A stretch of 64,000 nucleotides of DNA from Hesseltinella vesiculosa (GCA_002104935.1 MCGT01000007.1:806001-870000), one strand, 5' to 3'. Shown: positions 11,463 through 23,172, counted from the stretch's first letter. Translations and numbers: made by a program. Notes: a model not told the origin generated them from the sequence alone.

Positions 11463-14415
11463 ATGCCATTACCTGAAAAGCGAAGGATTGCCGACAATGA
11501 TGAGAGAGATTTAAGACTCAAGCTGTCCAAGCTACGGCCGGATTTCCCCACTGTCAACATGCAACCCATCGGGGTCACCTTTCGTGAACGGCGAGAACGA
11601 CATAAACGGAAAATCACCACCACCACCAACAACAACACCTTGGACGACACAGACCTGTCTGTCCTTAGTTTTGACAGCAACACCACCTTTGGTAAATTCG
11701 ATCACGACGGTCTACCTTTATCTCAATTCACCCAACCACCCACCACACAGGAGTCCCTCCCTGATCGATCACCTGCCCCTCGACGGCCTAGCCGACTCAG
11801 CATGCCATCCTTGTTTCGCTCGCCAACCCCACGTCGATTCCCACCATCCCCCATCCTTTTCCGTTATTCACCTCCTCCGTCGTCAGTGTCTGGCTCCGAA
11901 GCATCGCCACCGCCAATCCCACCTGCCGAATCTCCATCCACATCGACACCATCTCCTCTTCTGCCTCTTCCAAAACACGTGATCTCAGTGCACTCTTCGC
12001 TGTCATCAGCCATTGGTCATCCATGGGTCCATTCACAAGACCCTGGTGTTAGCATTGTGCAGCCGTTGTCGCTTGTGTCGGTCAACAGCTCGCCATCGGT
12101 AAGCCCTCCACCCCGACTTGCGGTGACAAGCAAAGATGGAAGGCGCCTTGCAACCCCTCTCAGCCCCAGTCCTGCCCTACATGACCTGGCCGAACAAGAC
12201 CAAGCTGAAAAGGAAACTGCTTCACCCAGACCAAAGGAGCCATCTGTCATCGTCATCGACAAGCCTAATGGACAGCCGGTCGCCGAACCCCCTGCGCCAG
12301 CTCCCGTACCTCCGGCCACATCGTCAGGGTCCATGGTTTCCGCTGGAAAGAAACCTGCAAAGTATGCCATGATGGATTTTGTCCCAACGTAAGTCGCTCT
12401 TGTCTCTCCTTCCACGAAGCTGTTGACGAATCCCCTTTATTTTATCAGGTCAAAGAGAGGATCCAAACGGGTCATGTAAGTTGGGCATGGATGACGCATG
12501 TTTGTAAAATGCGTCTGTGACCGACTTATTTTTATTTTTTTTTACTAGTGGATCGAGCTTCAAACGACAGTGGATTGACTCCATGTTTGACAAGAACAAT
12601 GGCTCAGACCATATATCGGAAGATGCCATCTCGATAGCCTCATCGCACCATGAACAGCAAGTTCAGCCAACCTCGTCTCATGACCAGCACCAGCCTACAC
12701 AAAGGTCTGCTATCCGCGACACTGATTCCATCGACTCCTCAGCCATTCACCTTGTTAAATCTACTTCAGTCCAAAATGGCCTCACTGCGCCAGATAGCCT
12801 CCCCGAGACAGCAGAGCAACACGAACCTGAAAGCAAGCAAGCCTTTTCTACTCAGCTGTCGTCCCACACAGATGATGCCGTGCCTCCCAGCAGCGACGCA
12901 TCTGTCGTGCCGACCGACACTGGATTTTTGCCTTCCTCACAGCGCAAGGAGCCTACCCGGGCGGTTGGCCCTGCCTCGCCCACTATGGACGACTATCCCA
13001 ACGACTATCCCATCGACGATTACCCTGATGACCTTTACGACGAGGACCTCCCGGTCCACCAAACGCCTGCGCCGCCAGTCCAACAACAACCGCAGCCGTC
13101 TCCACGAGATTCCTCTCGCGTATCTCCTCCATTTGTGCACGACTTTAACCATCCTTCCCCTTCGGCCGCTCACGAACGCGTATCACCAGATGTTGCTGAC
13201 TTGTCTTTCTCTGGTGCTGCCTCGGATGACCGTGACTCTCCTTCGACCACCGACCAGCAACAACGATCTACTTCACCAGCCGTCAACACACCAACTGCTT
13301 CGGAGCCAAACTCTCCTCTTTTCATGGTCCCTCCGTCCATTCTGGGCATCCCTCAACCAGTAGACTACCAATCCTCTGCACAACCTGAAGCGTCGTCATC
13401 CAAACCGTCCTCCCAACATCATGTGCGCTCTGTGGAATCCATGGAAGTTCCGGAACCTGTGCCTCCTACCTCCCCAACCCCGCCTTTGATGACGTACCCC
13501 TCTGGTCCAGCAGACAAAGGCAAAGGCAAGGCCAAGGCCGATGCACCTGTGCAAGACCCATCTCCTCCTCGCGCCATCAGCGGCCTTTTTGATGATGATC
13601 TTATGGACTTTATGTCCTGGCATGACGATGACGATGCCATTGGATTGGAACAGCCATCCCCAAGTCACCATGTCAAGCAGTGAGTCCTCGAAAAAAAAAT
13701 GGGTGGAGGGCCACATTTTTTTAAGTGCCTTTGGATAGAATACTGGATCCCAAGGCCAACGGTACACAACGCTTGCTGGACCATGTGAACGAGTAAGAAC
13801 CGAGTACAAAAATAACTGGCAGCCTATTGACTTGTTCTTGTAGAGAATCGCGAGTGCCGGTTATTTCTAATAGCAAAGTTCGATCCATCTTCAACTCCTT
13901 TATGCCACGACGGATCATTCACTCTGGAAATAGCATGGGTGCTTTACAACAAGTGTAAGCGCAGTGGGGAATGTTTCCGTGTTTTCTACCGATTTGCCTG
14001 CATTCTCTTTGTCCCCGCCGATTTGGGTTTGTTGCTTAATTTAGGTTTTCTTTTGATTGTTTAGGTCGGACCTTTTCTTCGAGCAGGTATGCCAAGATCT
14101 GGAGGATTATGCAAACCATGCGGGACGCACCGTCATCACAGACGACGACATCAAGCTACTTATGAAACGGTAAAAAAAAAAAAAAAAAAAAAAAACCTAT
14201 TTTTGGGTCATCTTTCCTTTGTCTGTTTTTATCGGAAATGGTTTTCTGGATCCAGGGCTTTATCCGTTTTCTTTTTCGATGATAGGCAACGTCTTGTTAC
14301 CAGTAACGCCAACTTGGAGGCACTTGCACATGAACATCTTCCTCGAGAACTATGGGATCTTATATGTGTGTCTGCCCTGGCTGACAATTTTCTATACCCA
14401 CTCCACCGAGAATAA
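11463..14415 (+). CDS. Kinetochore protein CENP-T (histone-fold C-terminus)
   Basis: CENP-T links centromeric chromatin to the Ndc80 complex at the inner kinetochore and pairs with CENP-W. Seven exons were traced: 11463..12388, 12449..12475 (27 nt), 12549..13679, 13739..13792, 13844..13954, 14065..14169 and 14286..14415, giving 827 aa with consistent phases. Residues 1 to about 700 are low-complexity, Ser/Pro-rich and acidic, with a short DDYPNDYPIDDYPDD repeat. The last 100 or so residues form a histone fold: SDLFFEQVCQDLEDYANHAG, then ITDDDIKLLMKRQR, then LPRELWDL. This order (FFEQ..DL..YA.HAGR, DD..LLMKRQR, LPREL) is the CENP-T signature. The long disordered N-terminus fits its role as a flexible tether. 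The N-terminal Ndc80-binding motif was not pinpointed. Confidence 0.85.
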
Positions 14416-14617
14416 AAGAAACCGTTTTCTTTTTTTAGAGTCGGAAAAAAAAAACCAGGGAGGAATGAAAATAAATTGGGATTTCTTTTTTATTTTTTTA
14501 AAAAAAAAAAAAAAAGACAATGAAATATGGTATGAAATTAGGTGATGTTGGAATATGCTTAAAAAAGAATGAACGAGGGAATGTACACAGAAAAAAAAAA
14601 GGGGGGGTTGTAGAAAT

Positions 14618-15052
14618 TCAAGTGTGCTTTTTGATAATGAAGTGTTTCAAATGGACAAACGGACGTGACAGTTTTGAATAAGAAAAGGTTGATGGTGACG
14701 AAGGCCCATAAGTCAGACTGCGATTGGAGGATAAAGAGGATCGGGTGGAAGAAGAGGAGATCCATGACATACGTTCGCTTTGTTGCTGAGACGAGGAGCT
14801 CTGTCGCATTGGATGTAAGAATTTGTCTTTGAAACGGTGCCTGTGTTTATGAAGGCCTTGGTTGTGCGGTTCAGCAAGGTCAATATCCAGTTGCGAGTCA
14901 TCCCAAAAAGCATAATGCTGCTGAGGCAATCTCGTTGTGTTAGGTGAGGTCTCCGGTAGGTCGCAAGGTGCACTTGTATCAACCACTCGGATATCGATAG
15001 CTTGCCGATGGCAAGAGTCCATGACTGACCTCGGTCGCTTAGAAATCAACAT
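14618..15052 (-). CDS. Hypothetical Ser-rich protein (144 aa)
   Basis: An uninterrupted reading frame from the ATG at 15052 to TGA at 14618. The product is Ser/Arg/His-rich with SSSSTRSSLSSNRSL and ends in FIIKKHT. No domain, signal peptide or membrane segment is seen. It converges on CENP-T, whose stop lies 200 nt away. Good frame length in an otherwise A/T-rich spacer supports coding. The function is unknown. Confidence 0.5.
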   Translation of the reverse strand: MLISKRPRSVMDSCHRQAIDIRVVDTSAPCDLPETSPNTTRLPQQHYAFWDDSQLDIDLAEPHNQGLHKHRHRFKDKFLHPMRQSSSSQQQSERMSWISSSSTRSSLSSNRSLTYGPSSPSTFSYSKLSRPFVHLKHFIIKKHT

Positions 15053-15517
15053 TTTTTTTATACTACAAAATATAAAAAAGAAAACTTATTGTACACAAAA
15101 AAAAAATAGTGAAGAAAGGAAGAAAAATTAAAAAAAGTGCACGTTGTTTGTTTAAAAGACAAAAAAAGCCATTTTCTCGCATGACATTTGAGAATTCTTT
15201 GGAACTTTTCTTTGGTTTCGTCATCTGTGTTCCAATTGACTCACAGAAAAAAAGAAGTTCCTTTTTGTCTCCCTCTTTCATCACCTTTTCCACTTGTATC
15301 CCCCCTTAATCAAAAAAGTATCATTTCTGTGTGCTCGCTCTGTCACCATTCACCAAGTGTGGGTCCTCCTTGGCCCTGACTGTCAGCTTTTTGAACGTCC
15401 GACCGAAGACATGGGCGGATTTTTAAATTGTTGGTTTTTTTTTTTTTTTTGCCCTCGGCTCTTTTCCTTGGCTCCCCCTTTCTTTCAGCACTTCCATTTT
15501 ACATTGCACTTTGTAAC
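15053..15517. other. Divergent intergenic region
   Basis: This 465-nt region separates the start of the Ser-rich protein (minus) from the ArfGAP start (plus). It is A/T-rich with a poly-T tract near 15436-15450. No convincing gene was seen inside it. Confidence 0.4.
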
Positions 15518-16455
15518 ATGTCATCCAGGTATGTACGTGTTGCTGACAAGGAGCTGAATGACAAGCACACGGCCATCTTTAATGAGTTATTACAACGTGA
15601 AGACAATCAAGTCTGCGCTGATTGCAATCGCAAAGGTAAAAAAATAGGGATGCATTGTTTCTGCTTGAAGGCATGTTATACTCATCTGCTCCTTGACACT
15701 GTAGATCCACGCTGGGCCTCTTGGAATCTGGGCATCTTTATCTGCATCCGATGCTCTGGTATCCATCGGTCACTTGGGGTTCATGTCAGCAAAGGTAAAA
15801 AAACAACGGACCCCGCCTTGCTTGACATCTTTTTGCTTTTCACATCTCGGCCCTTCCTAGTGAAATCAGTAGATCTCGACACTTGGCTACCTGAACAGAT
15901 GGAGAATATGATAAAATGGGGCAATGGTCGAGCCAATAGGTACCGTTTTACGTTGTTTGATCCACCCCCGACCCCTCTCATAACCTCTTTTATTTGACTT
16001 TTGGCTTCAGCTACTGGGAAGATCGACTGACGGACGCTATCCCCAAGGACACCAACCAAATGCATTCGTGGATTCAAATGAAATATGTGCAAAAACGGTG
16101 GATTTCCTCTGATACCATTCCTGACGACCCTTCTCAACTGCCAATCAAGGTAAAAACGGCAGCATCTATGCCCAACCATTTGCCAATGGTCCCTTTTTTT
16201 TTTTTTTAGGTCATGTGTCACCCTGTCACACCCGCCACTCCAATGCCCTTGAGAAAGCCCGAATCTCATGTGATACCAAGTGTGCCTGTTGCTTCGACAA
16301 CCATTGGCACCACCAGCTATGCTCAAAATTTGCCTGATTTCCAAAAACAACTGAGTGCCTTGTCCCAAGGCCTGCCCTCGGGCTTGATTCCTGCTGCTCC
16401 TGCATCCTACCCTCTCTGGACATCGACAGCCTCACCCTCCAGCTCCAACCCCTAA
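15518..16455 (+). CDS. ArfGAP-domain protein, SMAP/AGE2-like (223 aa)
   Basis: It is predicted to stimulate GTP hydrolysis on Arf GTPases in vesicle traffic. Five exons: 15518..15635, 15705..15794, 15861..15939, 16011..16149 and 16210..16455, with all phases matching. The ArfGAP domain fills roughly residues 10-125. The zinc finger is CADC then CIRC with the standard 16-residue spacing, and the catalytic Arg sits in [20 protein letters not shown] and MKWGN-like IKWGNGRAN follow, both standard for the family. The C-terminal 90 residues are low-complexity, Pro/Ser-rich. The protein is short for the family, with no PH, BAR or ankyrin segment. Start at 15518 ([13 protein letters not shown]). Confidence 0.85.
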
Positions 16456-16668
16456 TGACCACCACTTTATTTTATAGTTAATTCTTGATTTTAGATCCTG
16501 CTGCCCGTTATCACTCATTAAAACAAAGGGAAAAGGGCCTGCCAATCACGACAAACACGCGTCAGGGAGAAAAAAAATAATCGGGAAGCGGTGTTTTTCA
16601 TATTTTTTTTTCAAGCTTCAGTTCCTCGTCTTTTTTCTTTCCCTTTTTTTTTTTATTAGATCACATTC

Positions 16669-19059
16669 ATGCCACCCAAGAAAATCTCACGAACGATCTA
16701 TTTACTCTTCACCAAGCAGCATGGATTTCATGTACAGGCCGATGCCGTGCGATTCTTGGAAAATGAACTGGCCGACGATCCAGACTTGACCACCACCTTG
16801 GACACCATTCTGAAATCCTACCGCAAGCTGAACGAAGGTAAGAAAACGGATTGATCGAATGTCCCATGGTATCGACCCTGGTTGATCTCTTCTCTGGCAT
16901 GTGCTTTCTTTTCATTTTTTCTTTTTTTTCAATGGCAGATGAGCCATCGGTCATTGTCACGGAGCAAGATATCCGCAAAGTCGTCCAAGGCTTGCGAGCT
17001 GAAAAACAGCCCCTGAACCATGTCTTTCAGCACCAAGACGATCGCCTTCAAACGTCACTACAAGACATGTCCATTCATGATCCTACGGATACCATCGATA
17101 TCACCAAACATTTCAATGTCGTCGATGCCTTCAACATGCCCAGGCTGCAGTATGACTATCACCGCAAAGTATTCTTGGAGTATGCCAAAAAAAAACCACC
17201 TGCGACTTCAGCTCGGCTCGGCTCACTCACTCTTTTCCCCAATCACTTGTAGAGCCAGCACCCCGCCCAATGTTCTGGGCACTGCAAAGGACAAGGCAGA
17301 AATGTATCGTGATCGATTGAATCTTGTGAAGCAGCGGCTACTGCGAAACGAACTGTTCTGCCCCACAACCATGCATCTGGACAAGGAATCCTATATCAAA
17401 GTAAGAGAAAAAAAGGAAAGAGGAGACATACCCTTATGTATTTTATTGTTCAAGATCACACCCGTCAAGGCCTTGATTGGTCATGACACCGAACGATTCA
17501 CCCTCTTTGGTATGCTTACCCAGCTTGAAGAAAACAGGTACCATCTGGAAGACGACGACGGCAACATTGAGCTGAACCTGGCCAACATGGTAAGGAAATG
17601 GCTCGTAGCCTATTTTCGTACAGTCTGGTGAGACTGATTCGTCTATAGACATACGATACTGGCCTCTTCACTGACGGCACTTTTGTCCTTGTTACTGGTA
17701 TTTACGAAAATGATCGACCCTTTGAAGTCCAAGACATCACCTTTCCCCCTGCCGAGCCAAGGCTCACCACAGAGTAAAGGAAACGTCATGAATGCGGACA
17801 CACTACGTCTGACTCAGTTTTGTTCTCTAGCGTATACTTTCCTCATGTGGATTTCTACGGTTTCCCTAAAACAGTGGTTGACGAGGTCCGTAGCAGCACA
17901 AAAAAACCGACGATCCGACTCACCCATAGTATTGTTAGAAACGACTCCAACTGGAAGAAGAACGCAACGATAATATCTTTTTTATCGTGGTCTCCGACGT
18001 GTTCCTGGATCAGCCCAAGGTAAGAAACACAGTCGGTGCAACTGGACCTCCGGCAACTCCTTTTTTTTTTTTTTTTGCATCGACAACCTTAGACTATGCA
18101 GGCTCTGCGTCGCATACTGGACAAGTATGAACATGAAAATATACCTCTTGCATTTATCTTGATCGGCAATTTTGCAAGCGGATCGATGGTCAATGCAGGC
18201 ATGAATATCCAAGACTATCAAGGCAAGTCGAAAAGCGGTCATGCAGCTGGCTCACCTCAGATTTAGATAACCTTTATGCTCTCGGCGAATTAATTGGCGA
18301 CTTCCCGACGATTGCGAGCCAAACCCATTTTGTGGTCGTGCCTGGACCTCGAGATCCTTGGGGCGGTGAACTCCTGCCGCAAACACCAATTCCAGAATTG
18401 TTCACTAGACGGCTGCGACAAAAAATCCGACACATCACCTTTGCCTCCAATCCTTGTCGCATCCGATACCTCTCCCAAGATCTGCTTGTTTTCCGCGAAG
18501 ACATCTTGAACAGACTCTGGCGTAACACCCTGCTGCATCCAAACACCCAAGCCGAACCCCAACCTTCTTTGCATGTAAGTCCATGCACTCCCACCCACCC
18601 GCTTTTCCGTCCGAGAGCTGACTTTTTTTTTTTTTTTTTTTCGTTTTCTGTACCAAACTCAGCTGGTCAAGACCATCATCAACCAAGGTCATCTTTGTCC
18701 TTTGCCACTAGCTGTCCGGCCCATCTACTGGAGCCATGACCATGCTCTTCGTTTATATCCCTTACCACACACAGTAAGTCTCCTGTCGACTGCCAGATTT
18801 TTAATAAGTCCATCCTGACCAACCCATTTTTTTTTATAGCTCATCATGGCCGACCATAGTGAGAAATATGCTGTCAACTATGAAGGCACCCATAGTTTAA
18901 ACCCAGGAAGCTTCTCCAGTTCGGATTTCATTTACTCGATCTACCATCCAAGCCAGCGTACCTCTGAATCAAAGTAAGTTTTTCAAGCCAGCCAGATCTG
19001 GTCCTTGAAGCTAACCATTTTTTTTTTTTCCTTTGGCTAGATCGGCTTTGGAATTTTAG
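16669..19059 (+). CDS. DPB2: DNA polymerase epsilon subunit B (DPB2 / POLE2)
   Basis: This is the essential accessory subunit of leading-strand DNA polymerase epsilon; it also bridges to the CMG helicase. Twelve exons: 16669..16837, 16939..17179, 17253..17400, 17455..17589, 17649..17773, 17831..17885, 17939..18019, 18093..18222, 18261..18574, 18663..18773, 18840..18973 and 19041..19059, giving 553 aa. The N-terminal helical domain spans residues 1-75. The OB fold follows, then the inactive calcineurin-like phosphoesterase fold with [20 protein letters not shown] and [13 protein letters not shown]. The C-terminus has [19 protein letters not shown] and [11 protein letters not shown], both close to the family. 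Intron 8 starts with GC rather than GT (see separate entry). The last exon is only 19 nt. Confidence 0.93.
18223..18260 (+). other. GC-AG intron in DPB2
   Basis: Exon 8 ends CAAG and is followed by GCAAGT, the classic non-canonical donor; the acceptor is CCTCAG at 18260. Reading through would break the frame, while splicing restores the family sequence (DYQ joined to [14 protein letters not shown]). At 38 nt this is also the shortest intron traced in the window. Confidence 0.8.
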
Positions 19060-19078
19060 ATCCAATGTAGACGAGGGC

Positions 19079-19093
19079 AATAAAGACTTTATT
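19079..19093. terminator. Shared bidirectional poly(A) signal between DPB2 and TRAPPC13
   Basis: The sequence AATAAAGACTTTATT is a near-perfect palindrome. It offers AATAAA on the plus strand 20 nt after the DPB2 stop, and AATAAA on the minus strand 63 nt after the TRAPPC13 stop. The two genes converge here, so one element can serve both. Confidence 0.6.
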
Positions 19094-19155
19094 GACTTGA
19101 CGGTATCGAGAAGGGTCTAACACTATACTTACAGGAAGGGAAAAAAGAGAGAGGA

Positions 19156-20508
19156 TCATTGAACAAAGACGTCACATAGGTGATCAACATCTTTGGTATA
19201 GCCTGAAACAACATCGGTGACCTTGAGCCCACCAATGCGCTGGAGGCCAGGGGCCAAAGGGAAGAATTCGAGCTGGGCATCGATGGATTGGCCGGCGACC
19301 ACCTGGCCGAGATCCTGCGTCGACAGACCGCTGAGCAGGACCGAGCCCATCTTGGTCTTGTCGGCCGAAAGCACAAGATGCATAGGCTGGGATGAATGGT
19401 TGTGCACACGGAGCTTGAGCTGGAAGGGCTGCTCCAGATGGATCTGATCGGCTGAAGTGGTGGTGCCGTCCTTGAGGTAGATGGTGGCATCCACCGGCTG
19501 GACCTCTAGTTGCTCCAAGATGGGCGCCTTGCGGGTCAGCTGGGATGTTTGGAGTCGGCCAAGGTCGCCCATGGCGGTGCGCCACACAATATCCAGTTTG
19601 CCCAGGGCATTGGTTGTGCGGGCCACCAAACCCTTTTCGTCCATCTTGGGAATGAGCATGTATAGATACTGGCGCACGTCTTGTGGAAGGATGATGGCGT
19701 CGCCAAACACAGAGGTGACAGAGCCGTCGTCTGGCGGTGGGGTGGAAATGATCGTATTCAGGTCTTGGAAGTCAAAGTATTCCGACGCTTCGAACTTCAT
19801 GCGCTCCAGAAACATGTGGCCGCCCGACACATTTTGCACCTGGGCTTCCATGAACACCCGGCCGTCCGGCAGATTGTTGAGCTTGGTCTTGACCGCCAAT
19901 GGATTGGACACCTGGAACTTGTAAAACTTGCGAAAGTGGCGGGTCTTGCCTTCGGGTGTCACATACTGGACCGAGCACACCAGAATATGGACCCCGAGTT
20001 CTTTGATTTCATGAGACACCGTCACCACCGCATTGGTCGCCGGCGGCATCGATGTCTGAGGCTGCTGCAGTGTGTCATGTAAGATAAATCGTTGCGATGC
20101 CGTTTGCAATTCCACCTTCATCCCAACATCATGCACAGTGTCCTGAGAGCTGGTTGCATCGCTGTTCAGGCTGATGAATGTGCTAAAGTTCTCGCCAAGG
20201 TATATGTTGCCAAATGTTGAAGGGAGCTGTGCCATTTGGCCAAGGCCAAAATCTCGAATGCAGATGGACGAGCCAGTATCCAGATCAAGCCTGGCATTGG
20301 ATGGCGACTGCGATAATGACAATGCATCCAGACCTTGCGACAATGATCCTAGTGGTGTTGACATCTGCTTCTGCTGTTCTTCATAAAAGATAGACGTGTG
20401 ATTGGCTAGGAGAGGTCGTGAGAGCCGCATCACCTTTAACGATAAAAGGTGAGGCTGGTTTTCTTCTTGCTGTTGATTCGGTCGTCCATAAGGATTATTA
20501 GCAGCCAT
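19156..20508 (-). CDS. TRAPP complex subunit TRAPPC13 (450 aa, single exon)
   Basis: A subunit of TRAPPIII-type complexes that activate Rab1/Ypt1 in early secretory traffic and autophagy. The reading frame is intronless from ATG 20508 to the stop at 19156. Family features include LLSLKVMRLSRP near the N-terminus, LPSTFGNIYLGENFSTFISL, and the beta-rich stretch with KVELQTASQRFILHD. Another is FYKFQVSNPLAVKTKL, and the C-terminal immunoglobulin-like region with FFPLAPGLQRIGGLKV follows. It starts 155 nt from the divergently transcribed acyl-CoA-binding protein gene. Lack of introns contrasts with its neighbours. Confidence 0.88.
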   Translation of the reverse strand: MAANNPYGRPNQQQEENQPHLLSLKVMRLSRPLLANHTSIFYEEQQKQMSTPLGSLSQGLDALSLSQSPSNARLDLDTGSSICIRDFGLGQMAQLPSTFGNIYLGENFSTFISLNSDATSSQDTVHDVGMKVELQTASQRFILHDTLQQPQTSMPPATNAVVTVSHEIKELGVHILVCSVQYVTPEGKTRHFRKFYKFQVSNPLAVKTKLNNLPDGRVFMEAQVQNVSGGHMFLERMKFEASEYFDFQDLNTIISTPPPDDGSVTSVFGDAIILPQDVRQYLYMLIPKMDEKGLVARTTNALGKLDIVWRTAMGDLGRLQTSQLTRKAPILEQLEVQPVDATIYLKDGTTTSADQIHLEQPFQLKLRVHNHSSQPMHLVLSADKTKMGSVLLSGLSTQDLGQVVAGQSIDAQLEFFPLAPGLQRIGGLKVTDVVSGYTKDVDHLCDVFVQ

Positions 20509-20663
20509 GGATGAATTAGAAAAAAAAGGAAAAGGTTGGAAAAAAAAAGGAAGGGGGAAATGGCGCGTGCTGGCTTCAAGGTTGGAGAAAATTCACACCG
20601 CCAAATTCAACACGCTTCTTTTCTTCCCCACCCATTTTTTTTTTTTTTCGTTATCTTGTGGCC

Positions 20664-22531
20664 ATGGCCGAACCTTCCATCCCCTCTCATTATTCCAAAA
20701 GATTCATCCATCTTCGCTACAATAAGGCCCTGTACATTGTACAGCACCTCTCAGCAACTACCTTTCAACCTTCAAAAAACCAAAAACTGCGGGTACGCTT
20801 CCCTGTTCCTGACCTTTCCCCGCTTTATTCTTCTTCTCATTGTTTCCTTGACCTCACCCTTTTTTTTAATGGCATGACTCTCTTAGCTGTATGCATTGTA
20901 TAAGCAAGTAACAACGGGCGATGTCAATACAACAAGGCCCGGCATGTTTGATGTTGTTGGTCGTGCCAAATGGTAGGTAAAAAAAAAAGGGGGGGTGGCG
21001 CAAAGAACGACGTTCGCATGCTCACCGCCCCATGACTTATTTTTGGGGGATGTGCGTCTTTGTCGATAGGGATGCTTGGAAAGCCATCGAAGGTCTAAAC
21101 GCACTGGAGGCACAGCACCAATACGTAGAGGTTCTGTTGAAAGCTGCACAAGAAGCTTTTTTAGTGCCCACCAGCAAACCCCAGGCGCAAGAGATCCTGC
21201 AGACATTTGCCAAACTTCAACCTCCGTTTGATGACGACACATCCACTGCAACCGATAATGATGACATCATCACCACCACCACCGAAGATGAAGGTCTACT
21301 GGGACAGCAAGGTAAGACTGCTGTTGTCAATAAAAAATCTGACGTCGTCCCTCTCATTTTATTTGCTACACAAGAAGAGGAAGACGATGAAGAGCAGGCT
21401 TATTTGAAAGATGTCCAAGCCAGCTCTGGCCGTTTGACACCAGTGACCCGCCCATTGCCAACAACTATACCTACATCCATGATCCCCCATGGCCAATACC
21501 GGCCCCCCCGACGCCCCTCCTCGGCCATGTCGAATCGATCCACCAACCTCAAACGCTTAGGCTCATCACCTGTGCCCATTCCCACCTCCAAGCCCTCGAC
21601 CTCTGTGTCACCTGTCGCACTCAAATCCATCCACCCTGCTGCACCCAACCGAGGCTCGCCTTCATTTTTACCTGCGTCGCGAGGACCCAGAAGGACACCG
21701 TCCTCTCCCAAACGGGTGCATCCCGATCACTTCGACCACCCCAATCCTTGGGCTTCCTCCAGCCAAGGCACCAACTCTCAGCCCAGATCCCTGTCTCCTT
21801 CCTCCACCCTGTCCCCACTTGACCAGCGTCTGCTTCTCCAACAGCAACAGCACTTTGCAACCTCGCACACCGCTTCATCCTCACCTATCCTAGGCTCAAC
21901 CCGCCTGAGAACCCTTCAATCACCCTTGCAGCACCCACAGCCACCTGCCCTGCAGCCCGGCTCCAGTAACTCGTCAACCATCACCGCCACCGCGACCAAT
22001 CTCCGCTCTACGTCGTCCGCCTACTTGCGCCAGCAATCCACACCAACCCCGACATCTGTGCAGCAACAACGGCAGCAAGAGTATGCCTATGCATCTGTTG
22101 TTTCCTTGGGCCCTGCAACAAAGCGAGCGCTTGAAACGCTACAAGCCGAGATCATTGCCCTGAATGAACGGGTGGATGACATTCGACAAGAAATCTTACG
22201 TCGCAATCCTCAGCATGCCATCGTTTCGTCGTCGTCTGCCGCCGATGGTGATGATTGGGATGGTTGGAAATGGGTCATCAAGGTAACCACCACAACACAA
22301 ATGAGCAGGGTCATTGCGTCACGTGGTTGCTCATTTCTTTTTTTTTTTTTTTTTCCCTCTTATTCCTTGGTGATGTTTTAGGCGGCCATCAAACATGCAG
22401 CTGTGAACCTGTTGACAGTGCTGCTTCTGTACCTGCTGTTCAAGCGTGGTCCTCTGGTTTCTGCAAGTCAATTCTCACAGATGTGGCACAAGCTTCGAAA
22501 CCGATTACGAGTGGTAACAGTGGTTGTTTAA
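20664..22531 (+). CDS. Tail-anchored acyl-CoA-binding protein, ATG37/ACBD5-like
   Basis: In fungi this protein type (Atg37) sits in the peroxisome membrane and is needed for pexophagy. Exons: 20664..20792, 20887..20972, 21070..22282 and 22382..22531. A further probable 63-nt intron, 21312..21374, has GTAAGACTG, a CTGAC branch site and ACAAG, and it keeps frame either way (504 or 525 aa). The acyl-CoA-binding domain covers residues 10-100 with LYALYKQVTTGDVNT, RPGMFD and KWDAWKA. A long Ser/Pro-rich linker follows, then a predicted coiled coil (ALNERVDDIRQEILRR). The C-terminal membrane anchor (AAVNLLTVLLLYLLFKRGPL) has a short basic tail, as in ACBD4/5 and Atg37. Confidence 0.85.
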
Positions 22532-22707
22532 AAAAAAATCCTATTCCGAGAATGGAGATCTTGCTGGTCATGACCTTTTTTTTTTCATGTCGTACTCTCT
22601 TTTTAAGCTCTTTTTCTATTCCTCTCCTTTTTTCTCTTCTCTTCTTCTCTCTCTCTCTCTCTAACACACACTCTCGACTTTTCTTTTTTTTTCCTGCTCT
22701 TGATACC

Positions 22708-23172
22708 ATGCTTTTACGAATAAATGCATTCACCATTCTTGCTCCATGGACGTCTCCTCCGGCCGGCCCTGTCAAAGAACAAGACGTCAAAATCAAACCT
22801 CTACTACCTACTCTACAGCCCTCTGCTGTTGCCGATCGACCGCCTTACTACTTTTCCTATCCTACCAACAACAAGCATACCCCACCAAATCGAACCCAGC
22901 GCAAACTTTGGTTACAACGCCAGTCCTTCCTTGCCGACGACATCAACTGCCTGGACCACCCAGCCAACATGAAACGCCTGACCAAAGAAATGGAACGAGT
23001 CGAGCGGGAATACCGCTACCTGAGGCAGTTTCAAGACCCTCTTCTTGAATCTCTCAGACGCCTGCTCACCCTTCGCCAGCCAGTGGCTGCCCCTCTCAAT
23101 GACCCACATCCTCTCTGTCGATCTCTCTTTCACCGTCTTCACCAGAAATCTGAAATCGAGGTCAAATCATGA
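22708..23172 (+). CDS. Hypothetical basic protein (154 aa)
   Basis: An uninterrupted frame from ATG 22708 to the stop at 23172, followed at once by two AATAAA signals (23174 and 23182). The first 30 residues (MLLRINAFTILAPW) are hydrophobic/basic and could be a mitochondrial targeting or membrane segment. The middle is Pro-rich. Residues 75-125 are charged and probably helical (MKRLTKEMERVEREYRYLRQ). I do not recognise the family. It lies downstream of the ATG37-like gene and converges on UTP21. Confidence 0.55.
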   Translation: MLLRINAFTILAPWTSPPAGPVKEQDVKIKPLLPTLQPSAVADRPPYYFSYPTNNKHTPPNRTQRKLWLQRQSFLADDINCLDHPANMKRLTKEMERVEREYRYLRQFQDPLLESLRRLLTLRQPVAAPLNDPHPLCRSLFHRLHQKSEIEVKS

